A program made the translations under genes and the position numbers. A DNA stretch of 64,000 nt, taken from positions 186,001-250,000 of the forward strand of contig JAMPIW010000001.1 of assembly GCA_040183005.1 (NCBI GenBank), in the 5' to 3' direction. The notes under the pieces are model-generated. The model saw nothing but the letters and a program-made list of their open reading frames with translations, ran no database searches and was not told the origin of the DNA. The stretch comes from Gammaproteobacteria bacterium. Lineage in GTDB: Bacteria > Pseudomonadota > Gammaproteobacteria > Ga0077554 > Ga007554. The number at the start of each line of letters is the position of its first letter. Within the stretch, counting starts at the first letter, position 1. Below are positions 26,887 through 35,582 of the stretch, piece by piece.

Positions 26887-27723
26887 TTATTTCTGCGCTA
26901 ATTTCTTCTTGCTCGGCGGCAAATAGTTTTCTGCCGAAACCACCCTCTTGCCCGTTTTACCTTCCAGCTCAAACCGCGCCTTTTTGGCAATGCCACCGCC
27001 GGTTTTCGCCGCCGCCTCGTTCTCATTCATGCCGGTGGCATCCATGCTTTCGGCGATCTGGCGCGTGGAAAGCTCCGCCAGCGCGGTGAAGATCAGCTCG
27101 GCCTCGCTCATGTGGTCGCGCAGGTTTTGCGACTTCAAGCCCTTCATCGCCTTATGCGCCTTCACATCCACTTCGGCCCATTCCTGATGGATGATGTTGG
27201 TGAGGATCGCGTACTCCTCGCCCTCCTTGATGTCGTGCTCTTTCCAGTAATCGGTCAGCTTGTTGCGTGTCTCCTGGCCGGTCATGCGCTGCTGTATCCA
27301 CTTCTCGCTGCGTCCGTGTTTTTGCCAGGTCTCGCGGGCGCGATCCAGCGAACGGGCGGGATCGGCCATCTCCTGCATCCGCTCGAAGCCCACCTTCGCC
27401 AGCCACAGCTTGATCGGCTCGGCCTTGGGGCTGGGTACGGACTGCACCAAACGCAGCAATGTCTCTGCGGTCGCGACGTCGGTAAGGCGCTGCTTGCCGT
27501 CCTCGGCGGTCATTTTCAACTGGTGACAAATTGTCACCAGTTGGCTTCCTTCCTTGCCCAGCCGCTCTTTCAGCTTGTTCCAGTACTTACGCGCCGTCTG
27601 GTAATCGGGCTGCTGGGTCAACACCTGCACAATATCCACCACCGAAAACCACCAGGTTTCCATGGCCTCGTCGTATACGCGGCGGATTTCGTGTTCTTCA
27701 AAAATGGCTGGTTGAGGTTGCAT
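26887..27723 (-). CDS. Bro-N / DinD-like protein in the type I restriction operon
   Basis: A 278-residue protein whose N-terminal 110 residues (EEHEIRRVYDEAMETWWFSV, VDIVQVLTQQPDYQTARKYW) form a Bro-N domain as in baculovirus Bro proteins, phage antirepressors and DinD. The rest is charged and helical and ends in a lysine-rich tail (PPSKKKLAQK). It starts two bases after the hsdS stop and is surely co-transcribed. By context it may modulate restriction or act in the SOS response, but this is inference. Confidence 0.8.
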   Translation of the reverse strand: MQPQPAIFEEHEIRRVYDEAMETWWFSVVDIVQVLTQQPDYQTARKYWNKLKERLGKEGSQLVTICHQLKMTAEDGKQRLTDVATAETLLRLVQSVPSPKAEPIKLWLAKVGFERMQEMADPARSLDRARETWQKHGRSEKWIQQRMTGQETRNKLTDYWKEHDIKEGEEYAILTNIIHQEWAEVDVKAHKAMKGLKSQNLRDHMSEAELIFTALAELSTRQIAESMDATGMNENEAAAKTGGGIAKKARFELEGKTGKRVVSAENYLPPSKKKLAQK

Positions 27724-27725
27724 GG

Positions 27726-29291
27726 TCAGGTCTCCTTAATGAATTTTGTGCTTACATTCTTGCGCGGCTTGGCGGCGATATCAGTCCGTTCTGCCTTGAT
27801 GCGTGCCAGCAGCTTGGAGGCGGGTTCGTCGTGCGGGTCTTGCGGCACCAGCTGGCCGGAGAAGGCTTTTTTCAGGATGGACTGGCGCAGGGCTTCGGCT
27901 TGTTGCAGAGCGGTGGTGATGGTTTGGTCGAGTTGGTCGGCTTCAGACAGCTTTGCTTCCAATTCTTGAACAATTTGTTGTTGTTCCTCTTTGCCTGGAA
28001 TAACAAACCGAAAAGATTTGAATTCACGAATTGGCAACTGAGGTTGTGCAGTTCCAGATTGAAGCTTCTCAATTTGCCTCGTGATGATTGGTGCATTCAA
28101 ATGGTAGTAGAGAAAATCAGGAGTTAAAGAAACGTCGTAATTTCTGATGAGGAACATTCCTGAATTTATTCTGACATGTTCATATTTAATTGCATCGTTG
28201 TAATGTGCAATGTTGCCCAAGGTTCCACGGCTCGTAAAAACAATGTCGCCTCGTTTGAGCGTTCCCTTCCTCAGTGCCAAGTGTTTTTGCTCGGAGATAA
28301 AACTATTCTCTTGAAATGCGAAGCCTCGCTTCGTTACATTTTTCGCATTAAGAAATAGGCAATATCCGGAATCAGAAAAATCGCCTTTAGTTGGGTAATG
28401 TTCCCCTCTGTCTCCATCTTCGATATCGCAGAGATTTTCAACACAAAGCGCAATCCATCCTTCTGGCAATTCGGTCAGCTCTTCTTGGGTGAGCGGCGGC
28501 AGGGGTTTGAGGGCTTTGGGTTTACTGCCTTGTTTGCCGGTGGCTTCCCAGTCGGCGAGTTGTTGCTGGTGGCGTTGCGTGCGCTCTTGCTGGATGCGCT
28601 TGAGCAAGGTGTCGGCGGTTTCGAGTTTGTCCTGATTCTCCGCGCGCCACTGCGCGGTGAGCTTGCCCTCGAAGGCGTGTTTCAGCAGCGCTTGGCGATA
28701 CACCTTGAGCTGCGCGCGGGCGGTCTTCAGGTTTTCGATGCCCTTGTCCAGCTCGGAAAACAGCTCTTCGATTTTGGCGACGATGCGGTGTTGTTCATTG
28801 ATAGGTGGAAGAAGCATCTGAATTGCTGCCACATCTCCGCGACGAACAGATGGTACCGCCGTAGCAACCGAAAATTTCCCGAGGTCCTGCGTGTTTAGAA
28901 AATAGAAGAGAAAGTCTGCGCTGATGATTTTCGTGTTTGGGACTATTCCCATAACATTATTATCAAAGAGCATTTCCCGGCTTGTAACCAAGCGATAGTT
29001 GCCTTTTAGTGCTTCTCCAATTTTGGGAAAAACAATCGTGCCCTTCGGAAATATCTTTGCCTTAATTTCCTCCCGAACCTCTTCAGAGATAAAGTGGTTC
29101 GCGCTATCTATACATTTTTGTTTTGCGCGGAATGCTTTGGAAATATCGCCAACTTTTGCGAATGGAAATTCACCAGATGAGTCACCTTGATATTCCTTGG
29201 GAAACCCAGAGCCAGAGATTAATTCTGATGACACGACTTCAATATTTGCAGCCGTCCAGCCAAATGGAATTTCTTTCTCTTCTCCGTTCAC
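27726..29291 (-). CDS. hsdS: Type I restriction-modification specificity subunit HsdS
   Basis: A 521-residue DNA-recognition subunit with two target-recognition domains (about 1-180 and 280-440), each followed by a conserved helical spacer (LPPINEQHRIVAKIEELFSE and IPGKEEQQQIVQELEAKLSE). Its start overlaps the last four bases of hsdR. The recognition-domain stretches (about 28010-28440 and 28800-29280) are visibly AT-richer than the spacers, as expected for horizontally exchanged recognition domains. The DNA target cannot be predicted. Confidence 0.94.
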   Translation of the reverse strand: MNGEEKEIPFGWTAANIEVVSSELISGSGFPKEYQGDSSGEFPFAKVGDISKAFRAKQKCIDSANHFISEEVREEIKAKIFPKGTIVFPKIGEALKGNYRLVTSREMLFDNNVMGIVPNTKIISADFLFYFLNTQDLGKFSVATAVPSVRRGDVAAIQMLLPPINEQHRIVAKIEELFSELDKGIENLKTARAQLKVYRQALLKHAFEGKLTAQWRAENQDKLETADTLLKRIQQERTQRHQQQLADWEATGKQGSKPKALKPLPPLTQEELTELPEGWIALCVENLCDIEDGDRGEHYPTKGDFSDSGYCLFLNAKNVTKRGFAFQENSFISEQKHLALRKGTLKRGDIVFTSRGTLGNIAHYNDAIKYEHVRINSGMFLIRNYDVSLTPDFLYYHLNAPIITRQIEKLQSGTAQPQLPIREFKSFRFVIPGKEEQQQIVQELEAKLSEADQLDQTITTALQQAEALRQSILKKAFSGQLVPQDPHDEPASKLLARIKAERTDIAAKPRKNVSTKFIKET

Positions 29292-32071
29292 GCTACTAGA
29301 ACCTCATTCAATTCATCCAGCAACCTATCCATTCGCGCCCCGAACAACTGATACATTCTGCCCAGCCCACCTTGCCCGTCGAACGGTGACATTTCCAGAT
29401 CGTCGCGCTCGATGTGGAAGGAATTGGCGACGTGGTCGCGTACCATGCGCAGCCATTCCATTTGTTCTTCATTGAATTTTTCGCTTCCGCCGGAGTGGTG
29501 TTTCATGATCCAGTTCTGAAAGTTGCGGCGCACGGTGTCGTCGAAGGTGGAGAGCTTGGCATCCATGCCGCAGACGCGGCGGATGAGCGCGACCAGTGCG
29601 GTGAGTTCGCTGACGGGCTGCGCGCCTTTATAGTCGTCCAGCTGGCGGTAGGCTTGCCACACATACAGAGGAGCGAGCTTGGGTTTGTCGGCCTTGAGTT
29701 TGTCCAGCACCTGGCGGATGAGGTCATAACTGAGTTCGCGTCTTCTTTGCGGCTGGCTGAAGAAGATGGTGAGCGCTTCGATGTTGTCGCGGTTGGCTTT
29801 GAGATAATCGGCGAATTCAGCGGTGAGGGCTTGCGCATTGGTTGCGGCATTCTTGTCCCATTCGGCGCGTAATACGGTGTCGATGTTGTCGTGGTCGATG
29901 GTCTGTTCCTTGTCGCGGCGGATGGTGTCGATGAGTTCGATCAGTTCGCCGTTCAATACTTTCGCGGCTTCGCTTACCAGTTGCTCTTGTGCCTGCTGGC
30001 GTTTGTCGTCGCCGGGGTCGGTGCCGATGGGCTGACCTGCCAGCTCCAAGGCGCGGGCTTCGATGTTGTCGGCGTCGATTGCACCGAACAGTCTGCCGAT
30101 CAGTTGGGTGAGTTCCAGACCGTCGGCGGCTTCGCGGATGCGGCGCTGGTCGTCGGCATCGAGTTGTTTGTTGAGCCGCGCCAGGCGTCCGGCGAGTGAG
30201 CTGACGGTGTCATCGTCGGTTGCACCCATCATCACGCTCATGGCCAAATCCTTGAGCGGCACGCTGGGCTTGGTGATGAGCGGCTGGCTGGCGGTTTTGA
30301 GCGACCGGGTGACGCCAATGGCGTCGACGATGACGTAGTGGGTCTTGGCGCTGACGGCGGAGGGAGTGACTTTCTTCAGGTCGTCCATGTCCAGCGTGCG
30401 GGTACCGCGCCCCTTCATCTGCTCGAAGTAGTTGCGGCTTTTGACGTCGCGCATGAAGAGCAGGCACTCCAGCGGCTTCACGTCGGTGCCGGTGGCGATC
30501 ATGTCGACGGTGACGGCGATGCGCGGGTAGTAGGCGTTGCGAAAATCGGCCAGTACCGATTTGGGGTCTTCCTCGATCTTGTAGGTGAGCTTTTTGCAGA
30601 AGGCGTTGCCCTCGCCAAATTCCTCGCGCACGGTCTGGATGATGTCGTCGGCGTGGCTGTCGGTCTTGGCGAAGATCAGTGTCTTGGGCACTTCGGTGCG
30701 GCCGGGGAAGATCTCCGGCAGTTTGTCGCGGAAGGTGCGGATGACGGTGCGGATCTGGTCGGGGTTGACGATGTTGCGGTCGAGCTGCGTGGCGGAATAG
30801 GCCTCGTCTTCGTCCTGCTGTTCCCAGCGTTTTTTGCGCGTGAGTTTTTCGCGCCGCTCGATTTGCTGATGGGCGCTGATCTGCGCGCCTTGCTGGGTGA
30901 TCTGTGTTTCGATCACATAGACTTCATTGCCGACGTTCACGCCATCGGCCACCGCTTTTTCGTGGCTGTAGTCGCTGACAACGTTCTTCTTGAAAAAGCC
31001 GTAGGTGCGGTTGTCGGGGGTGGCGGTGAGGCCGATGAGGCTGGCATCGAAATAGTCGATCACCTGTTGCCAGAGGTTGTAGATGGAGCGGTGGCATTCG
31101 TCGATGAAGATGAAGTCGAAAAACTCCGGCGGGATTTTTTCGTTGTAGACGACGGGCATCGGCGTTTTGGGCTGCTTCAGTTCTGCGGGGTTGATCTCCT
31201 CGGCGGCATCGTCGAGTGGCGTATCCTTGAGGATGGAGTAGAGGCGCTGGATGGTGCTGATGCAGACCTGGCTGTCCTTGGCGACGAACGAGGATTTGAG
31301 CCGCTGCACGTTGTAGAGCTCGGTGAACTTGCGGTTATCGTCGAGCGGCACATAGGACATCATCTCCTGTTCGGCTTGTTCGCCGAGGTTTTTGGTGTCG
31401 ACCAGAAACAGGATGCGTTTGCCGTGGGCGTATTTGAGCAGGCGGTAAATAGATGTGATGGCGGTGTAGGTCTTGCCGGCGCCGGTGGCCATCTGGATCA
31501 GGGCGCGCGGTTTATCCAACTTGAAAGACGCTTCCAGGTTGGTGATGGCGATCTCCTGGCAATCGCGCAGGCGCAGCTCTTTGGCGGGCAGATGGTTCGG
31601 GTTGAGTGGTGGGATGTGGTGCAAGCGTTCGCGCAAGCTGGCGCTTTGGGATAGCCACTCCTTGAGCGTTTCCGGGCGATGAAAACTGAATACCTCGCGC
31701 GAACGCGGCTTGGGGTCGCGGCCATCGGTAAAGCGGGTGATGATGCCGGTGGTTTCGTACAGGAAGGGCAGCGGCTCCTTGTTGTTGACCCACTTCAGCC
31801 TAGCGCTGGCATAACCTTCAGTTTGCGTTTCATGGGCAGTGAGTCGCTGCCCTTCTTCTTCGCGCTTGGCCTCGATTATGCCCACCGCTTTTTTGTCCAC
31901 AAACAGCACGTAGTCAGCCGGACCGGCATCGGTATGATATTCGCGCACGGCCTGACCTGGCCCGATATTAAAGTCCATCTTCTTGGATGACTGAACGACC
32001 CAGCCGGCCTGCTTGAGCTGGGCGTCGATAGTGTCGCGGGCTTTCTGTTCGGGGTTTTGGTTTTCAGTCAT
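29288..32071 (-). CDS. hsdR: Type I restriction endonuclease/translocase subunit HsdR
   Basis: A 927-residue motor-nuclease. The N-terminal PD-(D/E)xK nuclease is visible in DYVLFVDKKAVGIIEAKRE (about 53-71). Helicase motifs are MATGAGKTYTAI (Walker A, about 194-205), IDECHRSIYN (motif II), GLTATPDNRTYG (motif III) and GRGTRTLDMDDL (motif VI). It is of the EcoEI/EcoKI-like group. All motifs are intact and the frame is uninterrupted. It is the first large gene of the hsdR-hsdS-bro-giy-hsdM operon. Confidence 0.95.
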   Translation of the reverse strand: MTENQNPEQKARDTIDAQLKQAGWVVQSSKKMDFNIGPGQAVREYHTDAGPADYVLFVDKKAVGIIEAKREEEGQRLTAHETQTEGYASARLKWVNNKEPLPFLYETTGIITRFTDGRDPKPRSREVFSFHRPETLKEWLSQSASLRERLHHIPPLNPNHLPAKELRLRDCQEIAITNLEASFKLDKPRALIQMATGAGKTYTAITSIYRLLKYAHGKRILFLVDTKNLGEQAEQEMMSYVPLDDNRKFTELYNVQRLKSSFVAKDSQVCISTIQRLYSILKDTPLDDAAEEINPAELKQPKTPMPVVYNEKIPPEFFDFIFIDECHRSIYNLWQQVIDYFDASLIGLTATPDNRTYGFFKKNVVSDYSHEKAVADGVNVGNEVYVIETQITQQGAQISAHQQIERREKLTRKKRWEQQDEDEAYSATQLDRNIVNPDQIRTVIRTFRDKLPEIFPGRTEVPKTLIFAKTDSHADDIIQTVREEFGEGNAFCKKLTYKIEEDPKSVLADFRNAYYPRIAVTVDMIATGTDVKPLECLLFMRDVKSRNYFEQMKGRGTRTLDMDDLKKVTPSAVSAKTHYVIVDAIGVTRSLKTASQPLITKPSVPLKDLAMSVMMGATDDDTVSSLAGRLARLNKQLDADDQRRIREAADGLELTQLIGRLFGAIDADNIEARALELAGQPIGTDPGDDKRQQAQEQLVSEAAKVLNGELIELIDTIRRDKEQTIDHDNIDTVLRAEWDKNAATNAQALTAEFADYLKANRDNIEALTIFFSQPQRRRELSYDLIRQVLDKLKADKPKLAPLYVWQAYRQLDDYKGAQPVSELTALVALIRRVCGMDAKLSTFDDTVRRNFQNWIMKHHSGGSEKFNEEQMEWLRMVRDHVANSFHIERDDLEMSPFDGQGGLGRMYQLFGARMDRLLDELNEVLVA

Positions 32072-32181
32072 GTCGCTTGCTGGCCCTGGGCGAAGAGTTC
32101 TCCGATGATATTTCGGGCATCAGCCCCTGCCGCAGCCAAACATACTTCCTTTTGCTCGCGATGCCATGTTGGAACATGCAC
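32068..32181 (-). CDS. Possible small ORF overlapping the hsdR start
   Basis: A GTG-started frame of 37 codons (VHVPTWHREQKEVCLAAAGA and onward, ending FAQGQQAT) terminates in an ATGA overlap with hsdR. The overlap suggests translational coupling, but there is no clear ribosome-binding site and I recognise no family. It could also be the remnant of a longer gene. Confidence 0.25.
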   Translation of the reverse strand: MHVPTWHREQKEVCLAAAGADARNIIGELFAQGQQAT

Positions 32182-32467
32182 CGTCCCTCGGTTTTTGGCG
32201 CGCCGCTCTCGACGCCGAATGCCGTAGTATTTCCAAGAAACGGGAATCTAATTGAGTTTCACAGTCAAACGAATACTACGCAACGCGCACAACTGATGCA
32301 ACGATGGCGAATAGCGCAGAGTGAGATTGCCCCCCGCTCGTTAGCTCCAGGGCGCGCGGTCACGAGAAGATCATGTCACGTTTGATGTTCTCACTGCCGA
32401 CCCGTTGATACCGTTGCTGACACATTGTCACCTCATTGTCACCTTCACGGTGATTACGGTGATGGCG
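32182..32467. other. Intergenic region between hsdR and cytochrome gene
   Basis: No gene is supported. The only pattern is a short series of imperfect repeats near 32420-32460 (CATTGTCACCT twice, then GGTGATTACGGTGATGG). The hsdR operon promoter should lie here. Confidence 0.4.
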
Positions 32468-33459
32468 TTAACGGAGGTCTTGCATGTTTTTCCCCTGCGT
32501 CGCCAACGGATAAAACGCCCGCGCCACATAAGCAATCACCGCATCAATCTGCTCGTCGGTGAGTACCGATTTCCATGCCGGCATGGTGGCGCCGGGCAGG
32601 CCGTCACGGATGACGTGTTTCAGGCGGGCGCGGGTCATGGCCGCCATGGTGGTACGGCTGGTGAGGTCGCGGGGATGCGGTTGCAGAAAGCTGCCTATCC
32701 AGTTGCGGCCGGTGCCGTCTGCGGCGTGGCAGAAGGCGCAATTTTGCTGAAACAGCGCTTCGCCCTGCCGTTCCTGAGGAGAAAGCCCTGTCAGTTTTGG
32801 GGCAACATCGTGTTTGGCGTAGACGCTCGCGCCTGACACGCTATCAACCGGTTTAGGTGGCGGCTGCCGGTGCGAATAGCCGTTGCGCGGATAGGACAGC
32901 GCGCGCGGATCCCACACTGCGGGGTCTTTGCCGCCCTTGGTGCGCGAACCCTCATGACAGGTGACGCACGAAGACATGAATAATTGCTTGCCGGTGCGTT
33001 GTTCGGCCGTCAGCGCCTCCCATGGTGTATCGAGCGGCATTTCGCCACTAGCGAAGGGATAGGCGGCCCTGTAGCGTTCGTGGTTGGGCCAGCCGTTTTC
33101 CGGCGTATGGTAGCGGGTGTTCTCGGCCTTGCGGGCCATGAATTCCTGGCGCACAAAGTCCACCACCGCTTCTATCTCACGCGGCTTCAACATCCCCTTG
33201 AAGGACATCATGGCGGTGCCGGAGCGTCCGTCCGTCACCGCTCTGATCATTTTCCGGCGGTCAATGGTACGGCTGGTAAAGTCGCGCGGTGGAGGGGAAA
33301 GATAGGTGGCGGCGACGGTCTTGGCGTCGCCGGAATAACCGTGGCAGAAATAGCAGCGGTAGTTATAGATGTCGCGCCCCAGTTCATGGGCGTTACTCGG
33401 CTTTGCCCGGCCGGCACCATAACCGGAAGTGGGGCTGGGATTACCTAGTTGCCGGGGAC
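32468..33459 (-). CDS. Multiheme cytochrome c modules, frame without its own start
   Basis: The first ATG in this frame is at 33250, but the frame is open upstream and contains another heme site: CYFCH (near 33345-33355), after which come CVTCH and CAFCH. Upstream of CYFCH there is no ATG, GTG or TTG and no signal peptide. The frame is entered by a -1 shift at the A9 tract (33460-33468) near the end of the preceding cytochrome gene. The modules (RRKMIRAVTDGRSGTAMMSF, EIEAVVDFVRQEFM) repeat those of that gene. Either frameshifting produces a six-heme fusion, or a one-base error or mutation split one gene. Confidence 0.75.
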
Positions 33460-34644
33460 TTTTTTTTTCTGCTCGTCCGCTTGGATAAATTCCCGGAAAA
33501 CGAACTCGGCGACGTTGGCGATTTCCTGGTCGTTCAATACCTTGCCCCAGGCGGGCATGACCGTGCCGGTCTTGCCGTTATGAATGGCCTTGAGCAGTGC
33601 CGGGCGATTGAGGGTGCGGCGCGCATCGGGATGCAGGAAGTTGCGCGGCTTGGGGCGGATGAACGTGGAGCGCGGCCCCTCGCCGTCGCCCGCCTTGCCG
33701 TGGCAGGTGAAGCAGTTGGACATGTAAAACGCCTGCCCCTTGGCCGGGTCGCCCTTCAAACCATTGGGGAAGGGCTGCGACATGTCGGCATCAACTATCG
33801 CGGCGGGCGGTGGTGGGGGCGACTGTCCTTGCCCGGCGCCCGCAGCGCCGTGGCCGTGCTGCGGAACGGTGGCGGGGGCGCTGGCTGCAGTGTCATCGCT
33901 GGGTACCGCACCGCTCATGAAAGTGGCACGGACATGATCCACCACTGCGGCAATTTCCGGGTCTGACAGGCGCGACTTGAATGACATCATGGCCGTGTCG
34001 GGGCGACCATAGGTCACGGAGTTGATCATGCGCTCCCGCGTCAGCTCCTGCCGCGCCTGTGCCGAGGTGAAATTGCGCGGTGACGGGTTGAGGGTAGTCT
34101 GCGTCCACATCGCCCCCGCACCTTTGTCGCCATGACACACCGCGCAATTGTTGATGTATATGCGCTCACCGAGGCTGGCGTTGGGCGGGATCACCCGCCG
34201 CGAGTTGGAGCCTGGCCCGCCGCGCGGGGCTGTGGCCGTATGGGCGTGCGGTGATGGCGCGGAAGGTGCCGTTACAGATGATGCAGGCGCGGCGGCGGCA
34301 GGTTGGGGCTGCATGAAGGTTGCGCGGATGTAATCTACGATACCCTCGATCTGCTGTGACGACAGGCGGTTACCCCAGCCGACCATGGCGGTGCCGGGAC
34401 GGCCGTGCGTTACCGAGGTGATCATGCGCTCCCGCGTCAGATCCTGACGCACGGCGGGCGCAGTGAAATCGCGCGGTGGGGGATTCAGCGCGCTCCCCGC
34501 CCGGCTCTGGCCGTTGCCTTTTTCGCCATGACAGGCCGAGCAGTATTTCTGGTATAACGCAGGCGCAGAGGGCGCAGACCACGCGCTTACCGGCACAGCG
34601 GCAATCATAGACACCCATACCATCCGCCGCAAAAACTTTGTCAT
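33445..34644 (-). CDS. Triheme cytochrome c with three tandem modules
   Basis: A 399-residue exported protein. The signal peptide (MVWVSMIAAVPVSAWSAP) is followed by three cytochrome c domains with heme sites CSACH (about 35), CAVCH (about 167) and CFTCH (about 309), each with a distal methionine segment of the form GRPGTAM or GKTGTVMPAW. Proline/alanine-rich linkers join them. It ends QKKKVPGN at a stop that overlaps the frame of the next cytochrome. Periplasmic electron carrier; it diverges from the pentaheme gene. Confidence 0.9.
   Translation of the reverse strand: MTKFLRRMVWVSMIAAVPVSAWSAPSAPALYQKYCSACHGEKGNGQSRAGSALNPPPRDFTAPAVRQDLTRERMITSVTHGRPGTAMVGWGNRLSSQQIEGIVDYIRATFMQPQPAAAAPASSVTAPSAPSPHAHTATAPRGGPGSNSRRVIPPNASLGERIYINNCAVCHGDKGAGAMWTQTTLNPSPRNFTSAQARQELTRERMINSVTYGRPDTAMMSFKSRLSDPEIAAVVDHVRATFMSGAVPSDDTAASAPATVPQHGHGAAGAGQGQSPPPPPAAIVDADMSQPFPNGLKGDPAKGQAFYMSNCFTCHGKAGDGEGPRSTFIRPKPRNFLHPDARRTLNRPALLKAIHNGKTGTVMPAWGKVLNDQEIANVAEFVFREFIQADEQKKKVPGN
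33460..33468 (-). other. A9 slippery tract at the junction of two cytochrome frames
   Basis: On the coding strand the codons CAG AAA AAA AAA GTC precede the stop of the triheme gene by four codons. A shift of -1 on the A tract leads into AGT CCC CGG CAA CTA GGT, the open frame of the downstream cytochrome modules. A-tracts of this kind are known sites of frameshifting, polymerase slippage and sequencing error. Confidence 0.55.
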
Positions 34645-34723
34645 GCAAAACCCGCCACTCTCAAATAAAAACGCTCACAGATCAGCGCCCAACATAACAA
34701 ACACACTGAAAGTTTGCGATATC

Positions 34724-34753
34724 TTGACACCGTGCGCTATATTTGACTACTGT
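34724..34753 (+). promoter_or_regulatory. Probable promoter of the pentaheme cytochrome operon
   Basis: A perfect -35 TTGACA at 34724-34729, 18 bases, and a weak -10 TACTGT at 34748-34753. It excludes a start codon at 34743 and fits translation from the GTG at 34836. Confidence 0.4.
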
Positions 34754-34835
34754 TAAACCAAAAATTCGCTGGCGCCATAACAAAACAACATGCATGCCCA
34801 TCACTACCTTGCAGAAAACCGGAACGAGGCGATGC

Positions 34836-35582
34836 GTGAACAAGCGTAAATGGTTTATTGCGGGTGGTGTGGCGTTGGCGCTGAATAGTGCGTGGATCGG
34901 CCCCACCCTGAGCGGCACGATCCTTGGCACCAAGCACGACTTCACCGGGCTGAATGCCCGCGTCGGTGTTACTGCGATGTCCGGCGTGGCGTTTTCGGAT
35001 TACGGTTCGCCCTGCGTGTATTGCCATATCCCACCGGACAAGAAGGGCGCCGATTCGGCAGAGACGGGCGGCAATCCGGGCTGGAATCGATTTGTCCCGA
35101 ATCCCGACAGCTACGCCCTGTATGACAGCCGCAGCCTTGAAAACAAGGTGCGCACCCCCAGCCCGATCAGCCTGCTGTGCCTGTCCTGCCACGACGGCAC
35201 CATGGCCCTGGACATGACGGTATTCAAACCCAACGGCTGGAACAGCAGCCAGGACGCCGCACTGCATGTCCGGCTCAATGGCGGCAATGACCTGATGAGC
35301 TGCGGCAAATGCCACAATGGAAACGTGGCGCACAGCATCGAAATCAAGCATCTGGGCACGGATCTGCGCAACGATCATCCCATCTCCATGCAATACGCCG
35401 GGCTGAACCAGAAAGATGTAGATTTCTGGAAGCCCGATGGGCCATATGGCTTCGACAATGGCGTGAAGCTGTACGATGGCAAGGTGGAATGCGCCACTTG
35501 CCATAATGTTCACAACCCGGACATCAACCTGCTGCTGCGTGCCACGTCCGACAGGTTGTGCGAGACATGCCACATCAAATAG
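34836..35582 (+). CDS. Pentaheme c-type cytochrome (paired CXXCH type)
   Basis: The GTG at 34836 is preceded by a purine-rich site and gives a signal peptide or anchor (VNKRKWFIAGGVALALNSAW). Five heme motifs follow: CVYCH, CLSCH, CGKCH, CATCH and CETCH, the last two with the paired-CXXCH spacing and the NVHNPDINLLLR segment. An alternative ATG is at 34794. Mature size is about 220 residues. The next gene, a beta-propeller lipoprotein, overlaps its end, so they are co-translated. Probably an exported electron carrier; the redox partner is unknown. Confidence 0.88.
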   Translation: MNKRKWFIAGGVALALNSAWIGPTLSGTILGTKHDFTGLNARVGVTAMSGVAFSDYGSPCVYCHIPPDKKGADSAETGGNPGWNRFVPNPDSYALYDSRSLENKVRTPSPISLLCLSCHDGTMALDMTVFKPNGWNSSQDAALHVRLNGGNDLMSCGKCHNGNVAHSIEIKHLGTDLRNDHPISMQYAGLNQKDVDFWKPDGPYGFDNGVKLYDGKVECATCHNVHNPDINLLLRATSDRLCETCHIK

